Source: Methylotenera versatilis 7
GTDB taxonomy: Bacteria > Pseudomonadota > Gammaproteobacteria > Burkholderiales > Methylophilaceae
Direction of reading: 5' to 3'
DNA length: 64,000 bases
NCBI RefSeq assembly: GCF_000799165.1
Contig: NZ_JUGF01000001.1
Span: 310,001 to 374,000 of the forward strand
Shown here: piece by piece, positions 35,479-44,692 of the stretch
How positions within the stretch are numbered: the stretch's first letter is position 1
Layout of the letters: every line of letters starts with the position of its first letter
Made by a program: the position numbers and the translations under genes
The notes under the pieces: generated by a model
Told to the model about the DNA's origin: nothing
Database searches by the model: none
What the model saw: only the letters and a program-made list of their open reading frames with translations

Positions 35479-36459
35479 ATGAATAAAAACGCAAAAATTT
35501 ATGTGGCAGGGCATCGCGGTTTGGTTGGTTCTGCGCTTATGCGGCAATTAAATTTGCAAGGCTATAGCAATATTGTGACGCGCACACATGCAGAACTTGA
35601 TTTAACCCATCAACAATCTGTGGCTGATTTTTTTGCAACGGAAAAGCCAGAGTATGTATTTCTAGCTGCCGCCAAAGTGGGTGGCATACATGCAAACAAC
35701 ACCTATCCAGCGGAGTTTATTCAAGAGAATTTAGCTATACAAGCCAATGTTATTCATCAGTCTTATTTAGCCGGTGTTAAGCGATTACTATTTTTAGGTT
35801 CTAGTTGTATTTACCCGCGCGACTGCCAGCAGCCAATTAAAGAAGAATATTTATTAACAGGTCCTTTAGAGCGAACAAATCGGCCTTATGCCTTGGCAAA
35901 AATTGCGGGTATTGAAATGTGCTGGAGCTATAACAGGCAATATGGCACGCAGTATTTAGCAGTGATGCCAACAAACTTATATGGCGCAGGTGATAACTAT
36001 CATCTAGAAAACAGTCATGTTATCCCTGCGCTTATTCGTAAATTTCACGAAGCAAAAGTGAATAACCAAGCCACTGTCACAGTATGGGGCACAGGCACAC
36101 CAAAGCGTGAATTTTTATATAGTGATGACATGGCTGAAGCCTGCATATTCGTTCTTAATTTAGCAGATGGTGTCTTTAAGCCATTGTTAGCGAAAGATAG
36201 AAACGATGGACTGCCCCCTTTGTTAAATTTGGGCAGTAACAATGATTTAACTATACAGGAATTAGCCAGTTTAGTTAAAGACGTGGTTGGCTTTGGCGGT
36301 GAAATTGTTTTCGATACAACTAAACCAGACGGAACAATGAGAAAACTCATGGACTCTAGTCGATTAAATCAACTGGGATGGCATGCACACACAAACTTTG
36401 CCAATGGCCTAAGAAGTGCTTATCAGGATTTCAAAAGCTATTACGAAGATTTTAGTTAA
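35479..36459 (+). CDS. fcl: GDP-L-fucose synthase
   Basis: A 326-residue SDR epimerase/reductase making GDP-L-fucose from the Gmd product with NADPH. Motifs: [16 protein letters not shown] (cofactor binding), [25 protein letters not shown] and the catalytic Y-x3-K in [32 protein letters not shown] is typical. It follows gmd by 9 bases. Fucose or a derivative is therefore a probable residue of the polysaccharide. The following 132 bases (36460-36591) have no gene and end with an inverted repeat TTATCTA/TAGATAA at 36563-36582, suggesting a new transcription unit. Confidence 0.96.
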   Translation: MNKNAKIYVAGHRGLVGSALMRQLNLQGYSNIVTRTHAELDLTHQQSVADFFATEKPEYVFLAAAKVGGIHANNTYPAEFIQENLAIQANVIHQSYLAGVKRLLFLGSSCIYPRDCQQPIKEEYLLTGPLERTNRPYALAKIAGIEMCWSYNRQYGTQYLAVMPTNLYGAGDNYHLENSHVIPALIRKFHEAKVNNQATVTVWGTGTPKREFLYSDDMAEACIFVLNLADGVFKPLLAKDRNDGLPPLLNLGSNNDLTIQELASLVKDVVGFGGEIVFDTTKPDGTMRKLMDSSRLNQLGWHAHTNFANGLRSAYQDFKSYYEDFS

Positions 36460-36591
36460 ATAATAGTCATGGTTAATAATGGTTATATTGCATTTCCAAA
36501 TATAAGTTTCATCTCACTTCATGAAAATATTGCAGCTTGATATTACCTTTAAGGTTTAGTGTTTATCTATTTGTTTAGATAAGATTAGTCA

Positions 36592-37959
36592 ATGCATCCT
36601 CTTCGTCCTTCTTGGCTACGCTATTTACCCGTGGTACTGCGAAAAAGATTAGGTGATCGACCTAATTTGCAAAAAGCATTTGCTAACACGGGCTGGCTAT
36701 TTCTTGACCGAATACTGCGTATGGGTGTTGGCTTGTTGGTTGGGGTATGGGTGGCGCGATATCTAGGGCCTGAGCAATTTGGTTTGTTTAACTACGCTGT
36801 TGCTTTTGTTGCCATTTTTGGTGCTGTAGCTACTCTTGGGCTCAATGGGATTGTGTTGCGCGACTTGGTTAAAGATCCACAGCATGTTAATACCACGCTT
36901 GGCACGACATTTCTGTTGCAACTCATCGGCGGAGTATTGGCTTTTTTTATGGCAGTGATTGCTATTGGATATATTCGTCCCGAAGATGCCATTATTAAAT
37001 TAATCGTTGCAGTGCTTGGCTTTGGCTTAGTGTTTAAAGCTGCTGAAGTAGTGAAATACTGGTTTGAATCGCAAGTGCAATCCAAATATGTTGTCTGGGT
37101 TGAGAATATAGTATTTCTAATTTTTTCTGCTATAAAAATTGCGCTTATACTTAATCAAGCCACGCTTATACATTTTGTATGGATGGCACTTGCAGAAATA
37201 GTACTGGTGTCAGTTGCTTTACTCGGCATGTATATGTGGCGTGAAAGTGGTTTGCGTAGGTGGAAAGTAGAAAGGCAACGCGTTAAAACCCTAATTAAGG
37301 ATAGCTGGCCGCTTCTTATTTCTGCACTAGCCATTATGGCCTACACACGAATTGATCAAATTATGCTTGGGCAAATGTTGGGTAATGAGGCCGTTGGTAT
37401 TTACTCGGCGGCTGTGCGTATTAGCGAAGTGTGGTATTTCGTCCCTCTGGCAATCATAGCATCAGTCTTTCCATCGATTATTGAGGCAAAGAATACAAGT
37501 GAGGCGCTGTATTACCATCGGCTGCAAAAGCTTTTTGATGTCACAGTATGGTTGGGGTTATTAGTAGCCATACCGATGACATTTTTGTCAGATTGGGTCG
37601 TTTTACTACTGTTCGGAGAGGCATACCGTCAAGCTGGGCCTGTCCTTGCCATTCTTATTTGGGCGAGTGTTTTTGTTGGGTTAGGTTTTTCAAGTGGCCG
37701 ATGGTTTGTTAATGAGGGCCATAACTTACTCGCATTAAAACGAAATTTAATGGGACTTACAGTTAATGTGCTTTTGAATATATATTTGATTCCGCTCTAT
37801 GGACCAAAAGGCGCTGCACTAGCCACTTTGCTCTCTTGCATTATGGTGTCCTATTTGTCAGATTTTTTTTCCCAAAAATCAAGAGTGATTTTTTTACAAA
37901 AAACTCGTGCATTGTTTTTTCTAAGTATTATTAAAGCTACAGTAAAGGATGAAAATTGA
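36592..37959 (+). CDS. Oligosaccharide flippase (Wzx-like)
   Basis: A 455-residue polytopic inner-membrane protein with about 12-14 hydrophobic segments, of the MOP/Wzx family. The N-terminus FANTGWLFLDRILRMGVGLL and VARYLGPEQFGLFNYAVAFV are typical, as is YTRIDQIMLGQMLGNEAVGI. It would flip a lipid-linked repeat unit to the periplasmic face. There is no clear ribosome site before ATG 36592. Its stop overlaps the next gene (TTGA). A second Wzx-like gene occurs at 45635 and a third at 61798, so more than one glycan may be made. Confidence 0.88.
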   Translation: MHPLRPSWLRYLPVVLRKRLGDRPNLQKAFANTGWLFLDRILRMGVGLLVGVWVARYLGPEQFGLFNYAVAFVAIFGAVATLGLNGIVLRDLVKDPQHVNTTLGTTFLLQLIGGVLAFFMAVIAIGYIRPEDAIIKLIVAVLGFGLVFKAAEVVKYWFESQVQSKYVVWVENIVFLIFSAIKIALILNQATLIHFVWMALAEIVLVSVALLGMYMWRESGLRRWKVERQRVKTLIKDSWPLLISALAIMAYTRIDQIMLGQMLGNEAVGIYSAAVRISEVWYFVPLAIIASVFPSIIEAKNTSEALYYHRLQKLFDVTVWLGLLVAIPMTFLSDWVVLLLFGEAYRQAGPVLAILIWASVFVGLGFSSGRWFVNEGHNLLALKRNLMGLTVNVLLNIYLIPLYGPKGAALATLLSCIMVSYLSDFFSQKSRVIFLQKTRALFFLSIIKATVKDEN

Positions 37960-38465
37960 AGCTGAACATAGGTTGTGGAACTGATTATCGTGAGGGATTT
38001 ATAAATGTCGATGGCAGTAACTCATTAGCTAGGGTGGATAAAGTCATCGACATAAGCTCTGAAACATTGCTAACTTACTTCAATAAGGGTGAGATTAATT
38101 ATATTTTGGCAAATGACATAATCGAACATCATTATCATTGGGAAGCCGTGCAAATTATGAGTGATTTTTACGCGCTTCTTGTAGCGGGAGGGCAAGTTGA
38201 AATCCGAGTGCCAGATGCCGAATATATTATTAAAAGCTGGCGGTTGAAGCTTGATCAAAAACTCAACTTGCTATTTGGAGGGCAGGATATTTCTCAGGGA
38301 CACGATGTGGAAATGGATGAATCAAGAAAAAAATTCCCGCAATTTTTCTGCCATAAATATGGATGGACCAGGCAAAGTATGGAAAAAGAGTTGCAAATGA
38401 TTGGTTTTTCAAAAGTTATCACTAAAAGAGCTGATACCAACTTTATTGCTTACGCAACCAAGTGA
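37956..38465 (+). CDS. SAM-dependent methyltransferase-like protein
   Basis: A 169-residue protein starting at TTG 37956, overlapping the flippase stop by 4 bases with AAAGGATG upstream. LNIGCGTDYREGFINVDGS is the glycine-rich SAM-binding motif I with the acidic end of strand 2, and ILANDIIEHHYHWEAVQI is motif post-I, characteristic of small methyltransferases found in glycan clusters. The C-terminal YGWTRQSMEKELQMIGFSKV is also common. It may methylate a sugar; the target is unknown. Confidence 0.75.
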   Translation: MKLNIGCGTDYREGFINVDGSNSLARVDKVIDISSETLLTYFNKGEINYILANDIIEHHYHWEAVQIMSDFYALLVAGGQVEIRVPDAEYIIKSWRLKLDQKLNLLFGGQDISQGHDVEMDESRKKFPQFFCHKYGWTRQSMEKELQMIGFSKVITKRADTNFIAYATK

Positions 38466-38627
38466 GAAGTAGTTATCAACGAGCGGCTAGATTAAATCTT
38501 AGGTAGAGCTATCAGTACTTTTGTAAACAAAATACCCAGTGGACAACTTCTAAGCAGCTTTAAAATTATTGCTTATTTTGAAATCTAACAAGATCTAAAG
38601 TAACAATCAAAATCAGTGGAGTTTTGA

Positions 38628-39278
38628 ATGACAGAATTTTTAGGCGGTAGTAAGCCAGTTAATGTATGTGCAAAAAACGGTCTATTAAGAGATGTTTTGC
38701 AATCAATACGCCAATTGCGAGTAATGAATTTTAATAAAGCCAGCTGGTATTTAAATAATATTTTCGAAAGTAGTTATTTTTTACCAACAGCCTCTATAGC
38801 CTCTCTATATGGCGGGGGTAAATGGGCAATTGGTGAGGGTTCTTTGATTGGGGGGCTCTTGATTTGCGAAAGAGAAACCTCTGAAATACATATTGGTAAA
38901 AAAACATTCATTTCAGGTGGCAGTCAAATAGTTTCTGCGAACAAAGTTATTATTGGAAGTAATGTATTAATAGCACGAGATGTTGTCATTCAAGATGGCA
39001 ACTCGCACTCGATAAACTATGAAGATAGGCGAGTTGACGTTGATTTTGCAATCGAAAGGCTTTTTGGAAAACCACGGGGTGATAAAAATTGGGGTGCAAT
39101 TAAAACAAAGGAAATTGTTATAGATGATGATGTTTGGATTGGCATGAGAAGTATTATTTTAAAAGGGGTTACGATAGGTAAAAGATCAATAGTAGCCGCA
39201 GGTAGTGTTGTTACTAAAGATGTACCAGCTGACGTAATTGTGGGTGGCAATCCTGCGGTCATCGTAAAACATTTATAA
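38628..39278 (+). CDS. Hexapeptide-repeat acyltransferase (left-handed beta-helix)
   Basis: A 216-residue protein with hexapeptide repeats: IGEGSLIGG, IHIGKKTFISGG, VIIGSNVLIARDVVI and the C-terminal EIVIDDDVWIGMRSIILKGV-type block, then IVAAGSVVTKDVPAD. The D-x-N-S-H segment (IQDGNSHSINYEDRR) contains the likely catalytic His. Such enzymes O-acetylate sugars using acetyl-CoA, or N-acylate amino sugars. It follows a 162-base gap without features. An 8-base GGCGGTAG occurs in its first codons; see rejected items. Confidence 0.85.
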   Translation: MTEFLGGSKPVNVCAKNGLLRDVLQSIRQLRVMNFNKASWYLNNIFESSYFLPTASIASLYGGGKWAIGEGSLIGGLLICERETSEIHIGKKTFISGGSQIVSANKVIIGSNVLIARDVVIQDGNSHSINYEDRRVDVDFAIERLFGKPRGDKNWGAIKTKEIVIDDDVWIGMRSIILKGVTIGKRSIVAAGSVVTKDVPADVIVGGNPAVIVKHL

Positions 39279-39288
39279 GTAGATTACT

Positions 39289-40395
39289 ATGAAGACAGCA
39301 TCAATAATTACAACAGTTCGCCATAACATTGGCGATGACTTTGTCCGAGAGGGCATTCTTTCAGTTTTACGAGATGTTGCACCAATTCAGCAGATTGAAC
39401 TTATTCACAAACATTCGCCAGTTACTGCTGTTTATGGTCAGGAAAATTTAAGAAATCTACGTATTTCGCGGGTTTCCGATCCGGTTTTTCGCGTCATGCG
39501 TTCAAAAAATAGAATTACAGATGCTGATTTATTAATCCAGAGCGGAGCTCCTGTTTATTGGTGCCATCCCAATCTGGCGCACTGTGCTAACAATGAGTGG
39601 TTTGATCCCTTGATTAAGAAGCGTTTTTTACCTGATCGACGTGGGCGTAAATTCCTTAACATTGCTGGTGGGAGTTGCCAGACCTATCATTCAAACGGAA
39701 TTGAAGTAGAAACTTGCCTTAAATGTAAAGCTTATATTGCTGAGTTTTTTGATGCTTGTGATTTGACACTATTGCGTGATGACCTAGCAAAAAAGATGCT
39801 GAATATAGCGGGTAGAGATGCAGATGTTTTACCTTGCACGTCTATTTTTGCTCGTGACTACTTAAATATCGCACCGAAGAAAGGTGAGTATATCGTAGTG
39901 AATTTTATGGAAAATGGTGGCCATTACACCTTTTCTCAAAATATTGATGCATATAAATGGCGTAAGAATTTCGCCTTAATCGTACAAAAACTTCAGCGTC
40001 ATGGTCGCGTTATCGCGGCATGCCATACGTCAAGCGAAGAAAAACTGGCTAAAGAGATAGTGCCTGATGTAGAAACCTATATTGTTCCGAATGAGCATGT
40101 CGCATTTATGAATTTTTATGCCGCTGCTCGGTTTGCAATAGTGAATCGTGTGCATGCTGGTTTTATGATGGCGTCATTTGGCAAACCAGCTGCCGTAATA
40201 GGTAATGATAGCAGAGCTTTGATGATTAAAAATCTTAATCTGTTACCTCATTACGTTGAAGATGTAGACGGTGCGTTGATTGATATTATGATTGATGATT
40301 TATTGGCTAGAGAGCATACCTATCGAGATGAAGTAGAAGAGGTACGCAGTAAAGCGAGAAGCGCATATGTTGAAAAAATATCTACAGTAATCTAG
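39289..40395 (+). CDS. Polysaccharide pyruvyl transferase family protein
   Basis: A 368-residue protein. The family pattern is visible in the C-terminal part: INRVHAGFMMASFGKPAAVIG-like segment (residues about 285-305) and earlier TLLRDDLAKKML. Members transfer pyruvate from PEP to sugars, or are inactive relatives. Unusual is a cysteine-rich stretch around residues 95-165: CHPNLAHCANNEW, GGSCQTYHSN, ETCLKCKAYIAEFFDACD. This could bind a metal. It lies between an acyltransferase and a GT9 gene; its stop overlaps the next start by one base (TAGTG). Confidence 0.75.
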   Translation: MKTASIITTVRHNIGDDFVREGILSVLRDVAPIQQIELIHKHSPVTAVYGQENLRNLRISRVSDPVFRVMRSKNRITDADLLIQSGAPVYWCHPNLAHCANNEWFDPLIKKRFLPDRRGRKFLNIAGGSCQTYHSNGIEVETCLKCKAYIAEFFDACDLTLLRDDLAKKMLNIAGRDADVLPCTSIFARDYLNIAPKKGEYIVVNFMENGGHYTFSQNIDAYKWRKNFALIVQKLQRHGRVIAACHTSSEEKLAKEIVPDVETYIVPNEHVAFMNFYAAARFAIVNRVHAGFMMASFGKPAAVIGNDSRALMIKNLNLLPHYVEDVDGALIDIMIDDLLAREHTYRDEVEEVRSKARSAYVEKISTVI

Positions 40396-41558
40396 TGAGC
40401 ATGAATAACGCGACGAAAAACTTAATTAAACGTGTTCTGATATTTTTAGATAAAGCTGTAACGTTAACTGTAAAGAATATCGCCCCAAAAACATTGTTGC
40501 TTGTGCGACTAGATGCTATTGGTGATTTCATTCTATGGCTTGATACAGCCAAAGAATATCGTCGCCTGTATCCAGACTATAAAATTACTTTAATTGCTAA
40601 TAATGTGTGGGCTGACTTGGCAGCAGAGCTGCCTTACTGGGATGAAGTTTTACACCTTGATTTACAACTATTTGCACGAAAGCCTCTGTATCGCTGGAAA
40701 ATACTTCGCAATATTCACAAGTTGGGTTTTGAAGTTGCGATTCAGCCTACATTTTCTCGCTTACTCTTGCGCGGCGACAGTGTTATTCGAGCGACAGGTG
40801 CATTGCAGCGTATTGGTTCGGCTGGCGATGTCAGTAATATAACTACCCTTGATAAAGTTATTTCAGATAAATGGTATACCTATTTAGTGCCTGCTCAATC
40901 AAAGCCTTTAATGGAGCTCTGTCGCAATGCGGAGTTTGTTCGTAACTTATCCAAGCAGCCCTATAGTGCAAAACTACCAGTGTTACCTAGGTTAACAAAA
41001 CAGCATGTCAGTTTGGAAGCAACTAATGATTATTTCATCATTTTTCCTGCAGCATCATGGCACGGCAGGCAGTGGCCAATTGAATATTTTTCCTATGTGC
41101 TAGATAAAATACATACACTTTATGGCTGGAAACCCGTGTTATGCGGATCTAGTGCTGATTTTAGGTTATGCATGGCAGTAGCTAGTTCCAGTGAGTCAAT
41201 CTGCCTTAACTTATCGGGAAAAACATCATTGTTAGAGTTTGCAGAGGTCATTCGGGGGGCACGGTTATTAATAGCAAATGAGACTTCTGCGATCCATTTT
41301 TCTGCGGCTGTCTCAACGCCTTCAGTATGTATTTTGGGTGGCGGGCATTATGGGCGCTTTATGCCTTATCCTCAAGATTTAGCTGGCATTAAGCCATTAT
41401 CAGTCAGTTATAATATGCCATGCTTTGGTTGCAATTGGAAATGTAACCAGCCGCATGATTGGTCTGGGCCAGTTCCTTGTATTGGCTCGGTTTCAATTGA
41501 AGAAGTGCTGGAAGCAGCACACCTTGCTATTACTCAAGAAGCATCTCCTAATGAATAA
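40395..41558 (+). CDS. Glycosyltransferase family 9 (heptosyltransferase-like)
   Basis: A 387-residue GT-B protein. LLVRLDAIGDFILWLDTAKE is the classic GT9 N-terminus, and PAASWHGRQWPIEYFSYVLD, LIANETSAIHFSAAVSTPSV and ILGGGHYGRFMPYP form the donor site. The C-terminal CFGCNWKC cysteine cluster is common in GT9 proteins. Starts at GTG 40395 (overlapping the previous stop) or ATG 40401. Family members add heptose or related sugars, usually to lipopolysaccharide; here the donor is unknown. The 3' end overlaps the next gene by 8 bases. Confidence 0.87.
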   Translation: MSMNNATKNLIKRVLIFLDKAVTLTVKNIAPKTLLLVRLDAIGDFILWLDTAKEYRRLYPDYKITLIANNVWADLAAELPYWDEVLHLDLQLFARKPLYRWKILRNIHKLGFEVAIQPTFSRLLLRGDSVIRATGALQRIGSAGDVSNITTLDKVISDKWYTYLVPAQSKPLMELCRNAEFVRNLSKQPYSAKLPVLPRLTKQHVSLEATNDYFIIFPAASWHGRQWPIEYFSYVLDKIHTLYGWKPVLCGSSADFRLCMAVASSSESICLNLSGKTSLLEFAEVIRGARLLIANETSAIHFSAAVSTPSVCILGGGHYGRFMPYPQDLAGIKPLSVSYNMPCFGCNWKCNQPHDWSGPVPCIGSVSIEEVLEAAHLAITQEASPNE

Positions 41559-42393
41559 GTTGCCAACATTCACTATTATTATTGCTGTTTACAACGCAGA
41601 TAAGACGTTGCAAAAATGTATAGATAGTGTGGTTTCACAAAACTTCAGCCGAAAACAGCTGATAATTATTGATGGAAATTCAACAGATAATTCAATTGAG
41701 ATAATAAAGAAAAACAGTCAATCTATTTCTTACTGGATATCAGAACCTGATACTGGCATTTACAATGCCTGGAACAAAGGATTGGTTAAAGCAGAGGGTG
41801 AGTGGATTTACTTTCTTGGAGCAGATGATTACTTTATCGATATGAATATATTAGACCATGTTAACCATTATCTAAATGAAATCCCGCAAAAGCATAAAGT
41901 TGTCTATGGGCAAGTCAAATATATTTCAACTAGTGGAAATTATTTATATACCCGTGGCGAGCCTTGGGAGGTTGTAGGTAGACGGTACAAACAATTGATG
42001 ACAATTCCTCATCAAGGTGTATTTCAGCATAAATCATTATTTGTAGAGCATGGTAATTTTGATGAAAGCTTCAAGATTGCTGGGGATTATGAGTTTTTAT
42101 TGAGAGAGCTGAAAACTAAAGCAGCTTTCTTTATACCATTACCAATTGCATATATGACGCAGGATGGGGTAGGTAGCAAAACATCCAATTCTTTAACTAT
42201 AATCAATGAGTTGAGAATCGCACAGAAAAAAAATCAGCTAATAATACCTGGACCTTTCTGGTTTTTTGCATTAGTCAGAGTTTATATCAGAACTTTTATT
42301 TGGCAGGTATTGGGTGAAGATAAAGCTAGAAAATTACTTGATGTGGGCCGCTTAATAATGAAAAAGCCACGTCATTGGACAAAAAACGTTTAA
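41551..42393 (+). CDS. Glycosyltransferase family 2
   Basis: Start chosen at ATG 41551 (MNKLPTFTIIIAVYN), because the frame upstream of it is antisense-free noise inside the GT9 gene; gives 280 residues. GT-A motifs: TIIIAVYNADKTLQ, IIIDGNSTDNSIEII, YFLGADDYF (D-x-D-type), and AGDYEFLLREL. Similar to the WfgS/WfeV-like enzymes that have the 'SEPDTGIYNAWNKG' block, which is seen here. A soluble, membrane-associated transferase adding one sugar of the repeat unit. Donor unknown. Confidence 0.87.
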   Translation: MNKLPTFTIIIAVYNADKTLQKCIDSVVSQNFSRKQLIIIDGNSTDNSIEIIKKNSQSISYWISEPDTGIYNAWNKGLVKAEGEWIYFLGADDYFIDMNILDHVNHYLNEIPQKHKVVYGQVKYISTSGNYLYTRGEPWEVVGRRYKQLMTIPHQGVFQHKSLFVEHGNFDESFKIAGDYEFLLRELKTKAAFFIPLPIAYMTQDGVGSKTSNSLTIINELRIAQKKNQLIIPGPFWFFALVRVYIRTFIWQVLGEDKARKLLDVGRLIMKKPRHWTKNV

Positions 42394-42407
42394 TCAAGGG
42401 ATCAGTT

Positions 42408-43247
42408 TTGAAAATAAGTATTGCAGTCCCATCTTTTAATTACCGTGAATATATCGATGAATGTTTAATGAGTATTCAACAGCAGGCATATTCGAATTTT
42501 GAAGTTCTTATCGCTGACGGCGGCTCAAAAGATGGTACGTTGGAAATTATTCAGGATTACTGTTTGAAGGATAGTCGTTTCCGCCTTGTTAGCACCGATG
42601 ACAATGGGCAGGCTGATGCCATTCAAAAAGCATTTGAAGTTGCGACAGGAGATATATTCTGTTTTTTAAATGCTGATGATATGTACTTATGTAATGACGT
42701 ATTTGTTTCTGTCATTAGAGCCTTTGAAAATCACAAAAAAATAAGTTTGGTCAGTTTTTCTGGATATTATTTGGATGATAAAGGAAGCTGGATTAAGCCA
42801 ATTAACTATCGCTATCACCCATTAGATGGCTTTCATTTGATGAAATACCGTACAGCTGTTTTACAGCCAGCTACTTTCTGGAAAAAGGAAGTTTACGAAT
42901 CAATTGATTGGCCTAGGAGTTTTCATTTTGTTTTTGATGTTGTTTTTTTCTACGCTGCATATCAGAAGTTCTCATGGCTAGAGCTAACAAAGCCAGTTGC
43001 CGGGTATCGCCTTCATGGAAATAATAAATCGATGACAGTAAGAGCTGGGCGAATCATGGAGTTGGCAATCTTCGAGCAAATTAAATTCGGTCAACATTCG
43101 TTTCGAGCTTACTATCTGAAATTAATTGGACATTTAATTAAAGTCTTAGAGAAGGCAGGGTCTGTAGGTACAAAGTTATCTAAAATTATTTATATGATTG
43201 TAAATGCACTCGCTTTTATTTCATGCTACCGATTACCAAGTATTTAG
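42408..43247 (+). CDS. Glycosyltransferase family 2
   Basis: Start at TTG 42408 with AAGGGA upstream; an upstream TTG at 42375 is inside the preceding gene and less likely. The 279-residue product has KISIAVPSFNYREYIDECL, LIADGGSKDGTLEII, FCFLNADDMYLCND (acidic metal motif) and a late VAGYRLHGNNKS block. It is the second of three consecutive GT2 genes with near-tandem arrangement and short gaps. The sugar donor and linkage cannot be told from sequence alone. Confidence 0.85.
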   Translation: MKISIAVPSFNYREYIDECLMSIQQQAYSNFEVLIADGGSKDGTLEIIQDYCLKDSRFRLVSTDDNGQADAIQKAFEVATGDIFCFLNADDMYLCNDVFVSVIRAFENHKKISLVSFSGYYLDDKGSWIKPINYRYHPLDGFHLMKYRTAVLQPATFWKKEVYESIDWPRSFHFVFDVVFFYAAYQKFSWLELTKPVAGYRLHGNNKSMTVRAGRIMELAIFEQIKFGQHSFRAYYLKLIGHLIKVLEKAGSVGTKLSKIIYMIVNALAFISCYRLPSI

Positions 43248-43256
43248 TCCTCTATT

Positions 43257-44012
43257 TTGAAAATTTCCATAATTACTGTCTGTTATAACAGTGCTAAAAC
43301 CATAGGCGACACAATTACCTCTGTCGCAAGTCAATCATATGCTGATAAAGAGCATATCGTCGTGGACGGAAATTCAAGTGATTCCACAATGGATATTGTC
43401 CGTGCAGCGTCAAACATATCTCGCTTTGTTTCTGAGCCTGATAAGAGTGTTTACGATGCGATGAATAAGGGTTTAGTGCTTGCTACAGGGGATGTAGTTG
43501 GGTTTCTTAATTCAGATGACTTTTATGTAGACGACACTGTGCTTGCGCAGATTGCTGAAGTATTTTCTGATTCGGAAGTTGATGCTTGTTATGCTGACTT
43601 AATATATGTTGATAAGAAGGATACAAATAAAATTGTTCGTTACTGGAAATCTCGTACTTTTGTACCGGGGTTGTTTGAAGATGGTTGGATGCCAGCGCAC
43701 CCTACATTTTTTGTAAGGCGCGGGGTCTATGAAGAGTTAGGTGGTTTTGATCTTGATTACAAGATTCAGGCGGACTTTGAGTTAACTATGCGGTTCTTGG
43801 AAATATACCGAATAAAATCAGTGCATATACCTAAAATTCTTATCAAAATGCGCGTTGGTGGAGTAAGTAATAACTCAATTGTAAACATAATTAAGGGTAA
43901 TATTGAGGCATACAAAGCTTGTAAGAAAAATCATCTATCCATTTCGCTGCTTTTCAACATCAAGAAGATAGCCTCTAGAATCCCACAGTTTTTTGTAAGG
44001 CCTAACTCTTAA
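43257..44012 (+). CDS. Glycosyltransferase family 2
   Basis: A 251-residue GT-A protein with TTG start 9 bases after the previous stop. Motifs MKISIITVCYNSAKTIGDTI, VVDGNSSDSTMDIV, SEPDKSVYDAMNKGL and VGFLNSDDFYVDD are of the WcaA/PglI-like GT2 subgroup. The C-terminal region has MPAHPTFFVRRGVYEELGGF and KMRVGGVSN. It resembles the transferase at 41551 more than that at 42408 (shared SEPD-x-YxAxNKG block), so these two may be paralogues. Donor unknown. Confidence 0.87.
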   Translation: MKISIITVCYNSAKTIGDTITSVASQSYADKEHIVVDGNSSDSTMDIVRAASNISRFVSEPDKSVYDAMNKGLVLATGDVVGFLNSDDFYVDDTVLAQIAEVFSDSEVDACYADLIYVDKKDTNKIVRYWKSRTFVPGLFEDGWMPAHPTFFVRRGVYEELGGFDLDYKIQADFELTMRFLEIYRIKSVHIPKILIKMRVGGVSNNSIVNIIKGNIEAYKACKKNHLSISLLFNIKKIASRIPQFFVRPNS

Positions 44013-44026
44013 GAAACGGGGTATAT

Positions 44027-44629
44027 ATGCCATCTATATTTCAACGCTATGATCTAATAGGCTTAATAAAGCTAACAATAAGCTGGATTGTAACGAAAGT
44101 ACTTTTTCGACCTGCAAGACTTATTAGAGTGCCATATTACATTCGAGGAAAAAATTCAATCTCTTGGGGAAGCGGATTTACGACAGGAGTTGGGGTAAGG
44201 TTGGATGCATTTAGTAGCAGCAATTTAAAAACTAAGCTTATAGTGATTGGTGAGCGGGTACAGATTAACGATTATGTTCATATAGGGGCGATTGAAAGCA
44301 TCCGTATCGGTAATGATGTGTTAATTGCCAGTAAAGTATTCATCAGTGACCATAATCACGGGCGATACAATCAAGCTGACGACATGTCTAGTCCCGACAT
44401 ACCTCCAGCAGCTAGACCATTATTTTCTTCACCTGTAATTATTGAAGATAGAGTATGGATTGGTGAAAATGTCTGCATAATGCCTGGAGTTACAATCGGT
44501 ACGGGTGCAATCATTGGTGCTGGATCAGTTGTCACGCATAATATACTCGCAGAATGCATCGCGGCAGGTGTTCCTGCGAAAGTTATTAAGCGATACAACA
44601 GAGAGTTAAAAGAGTGGCTAAGCGTTTAA
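44027..44629 (+). CDS. Hexapeptide-repeat acetyltransferase (WcaF/maltose O-acetyltransferase type)
   Basis: A 200-residue left-handed beta-helix protein. The catalytic His region is FISDHNHGRYN, and repeats include VIIEDRVWIGENVCIMPGVT followed by IGTGAIIGAGSVVTHNI and AAGVPAKVIKRYN, which is the usual C-terminal cap. Predicted to O-acetylate a sugar residue using acetyl-CoA in the cytosol. It follows the GT2 gene by 14 bases with AAACGGGG upstream of ATG 44027. Confidence 0.87.
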   Translation: MPSIFQRYDLIGLIKLTISWIVTKVLFRPARLIRVPYYIRGKNSISWGSGFTTGVGVRLDAFSSSNLKTKLIVIGERVQINDYVHIGAIESIRIGNDVLIASKVFISDHNHGRYNQADDMSSPDIPPAARPLFSSPVIIEDRVWIGENVCIMPGVTIGTGAIIGAGSVVTHNILAECIAAGVPAKVIKRYNRELKEWLSV

Positions 44630-44692
44630 AAAACCAATTTCAGTGTAATTGGATAGGTTTTATATCCTAATGTTTAGATTAATATAAAAATA

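Noticed and set aside
38643-38650. GGCGGTAG, identical to the core of the ops/JUMPstart element that recruits RfaH in polysaccharide operons
   Set aside because: It lies inside the first codons of the acyltransferase gene, not in a leader, and the bases after it do not continue the ops consensus. Coding chance is more likely.
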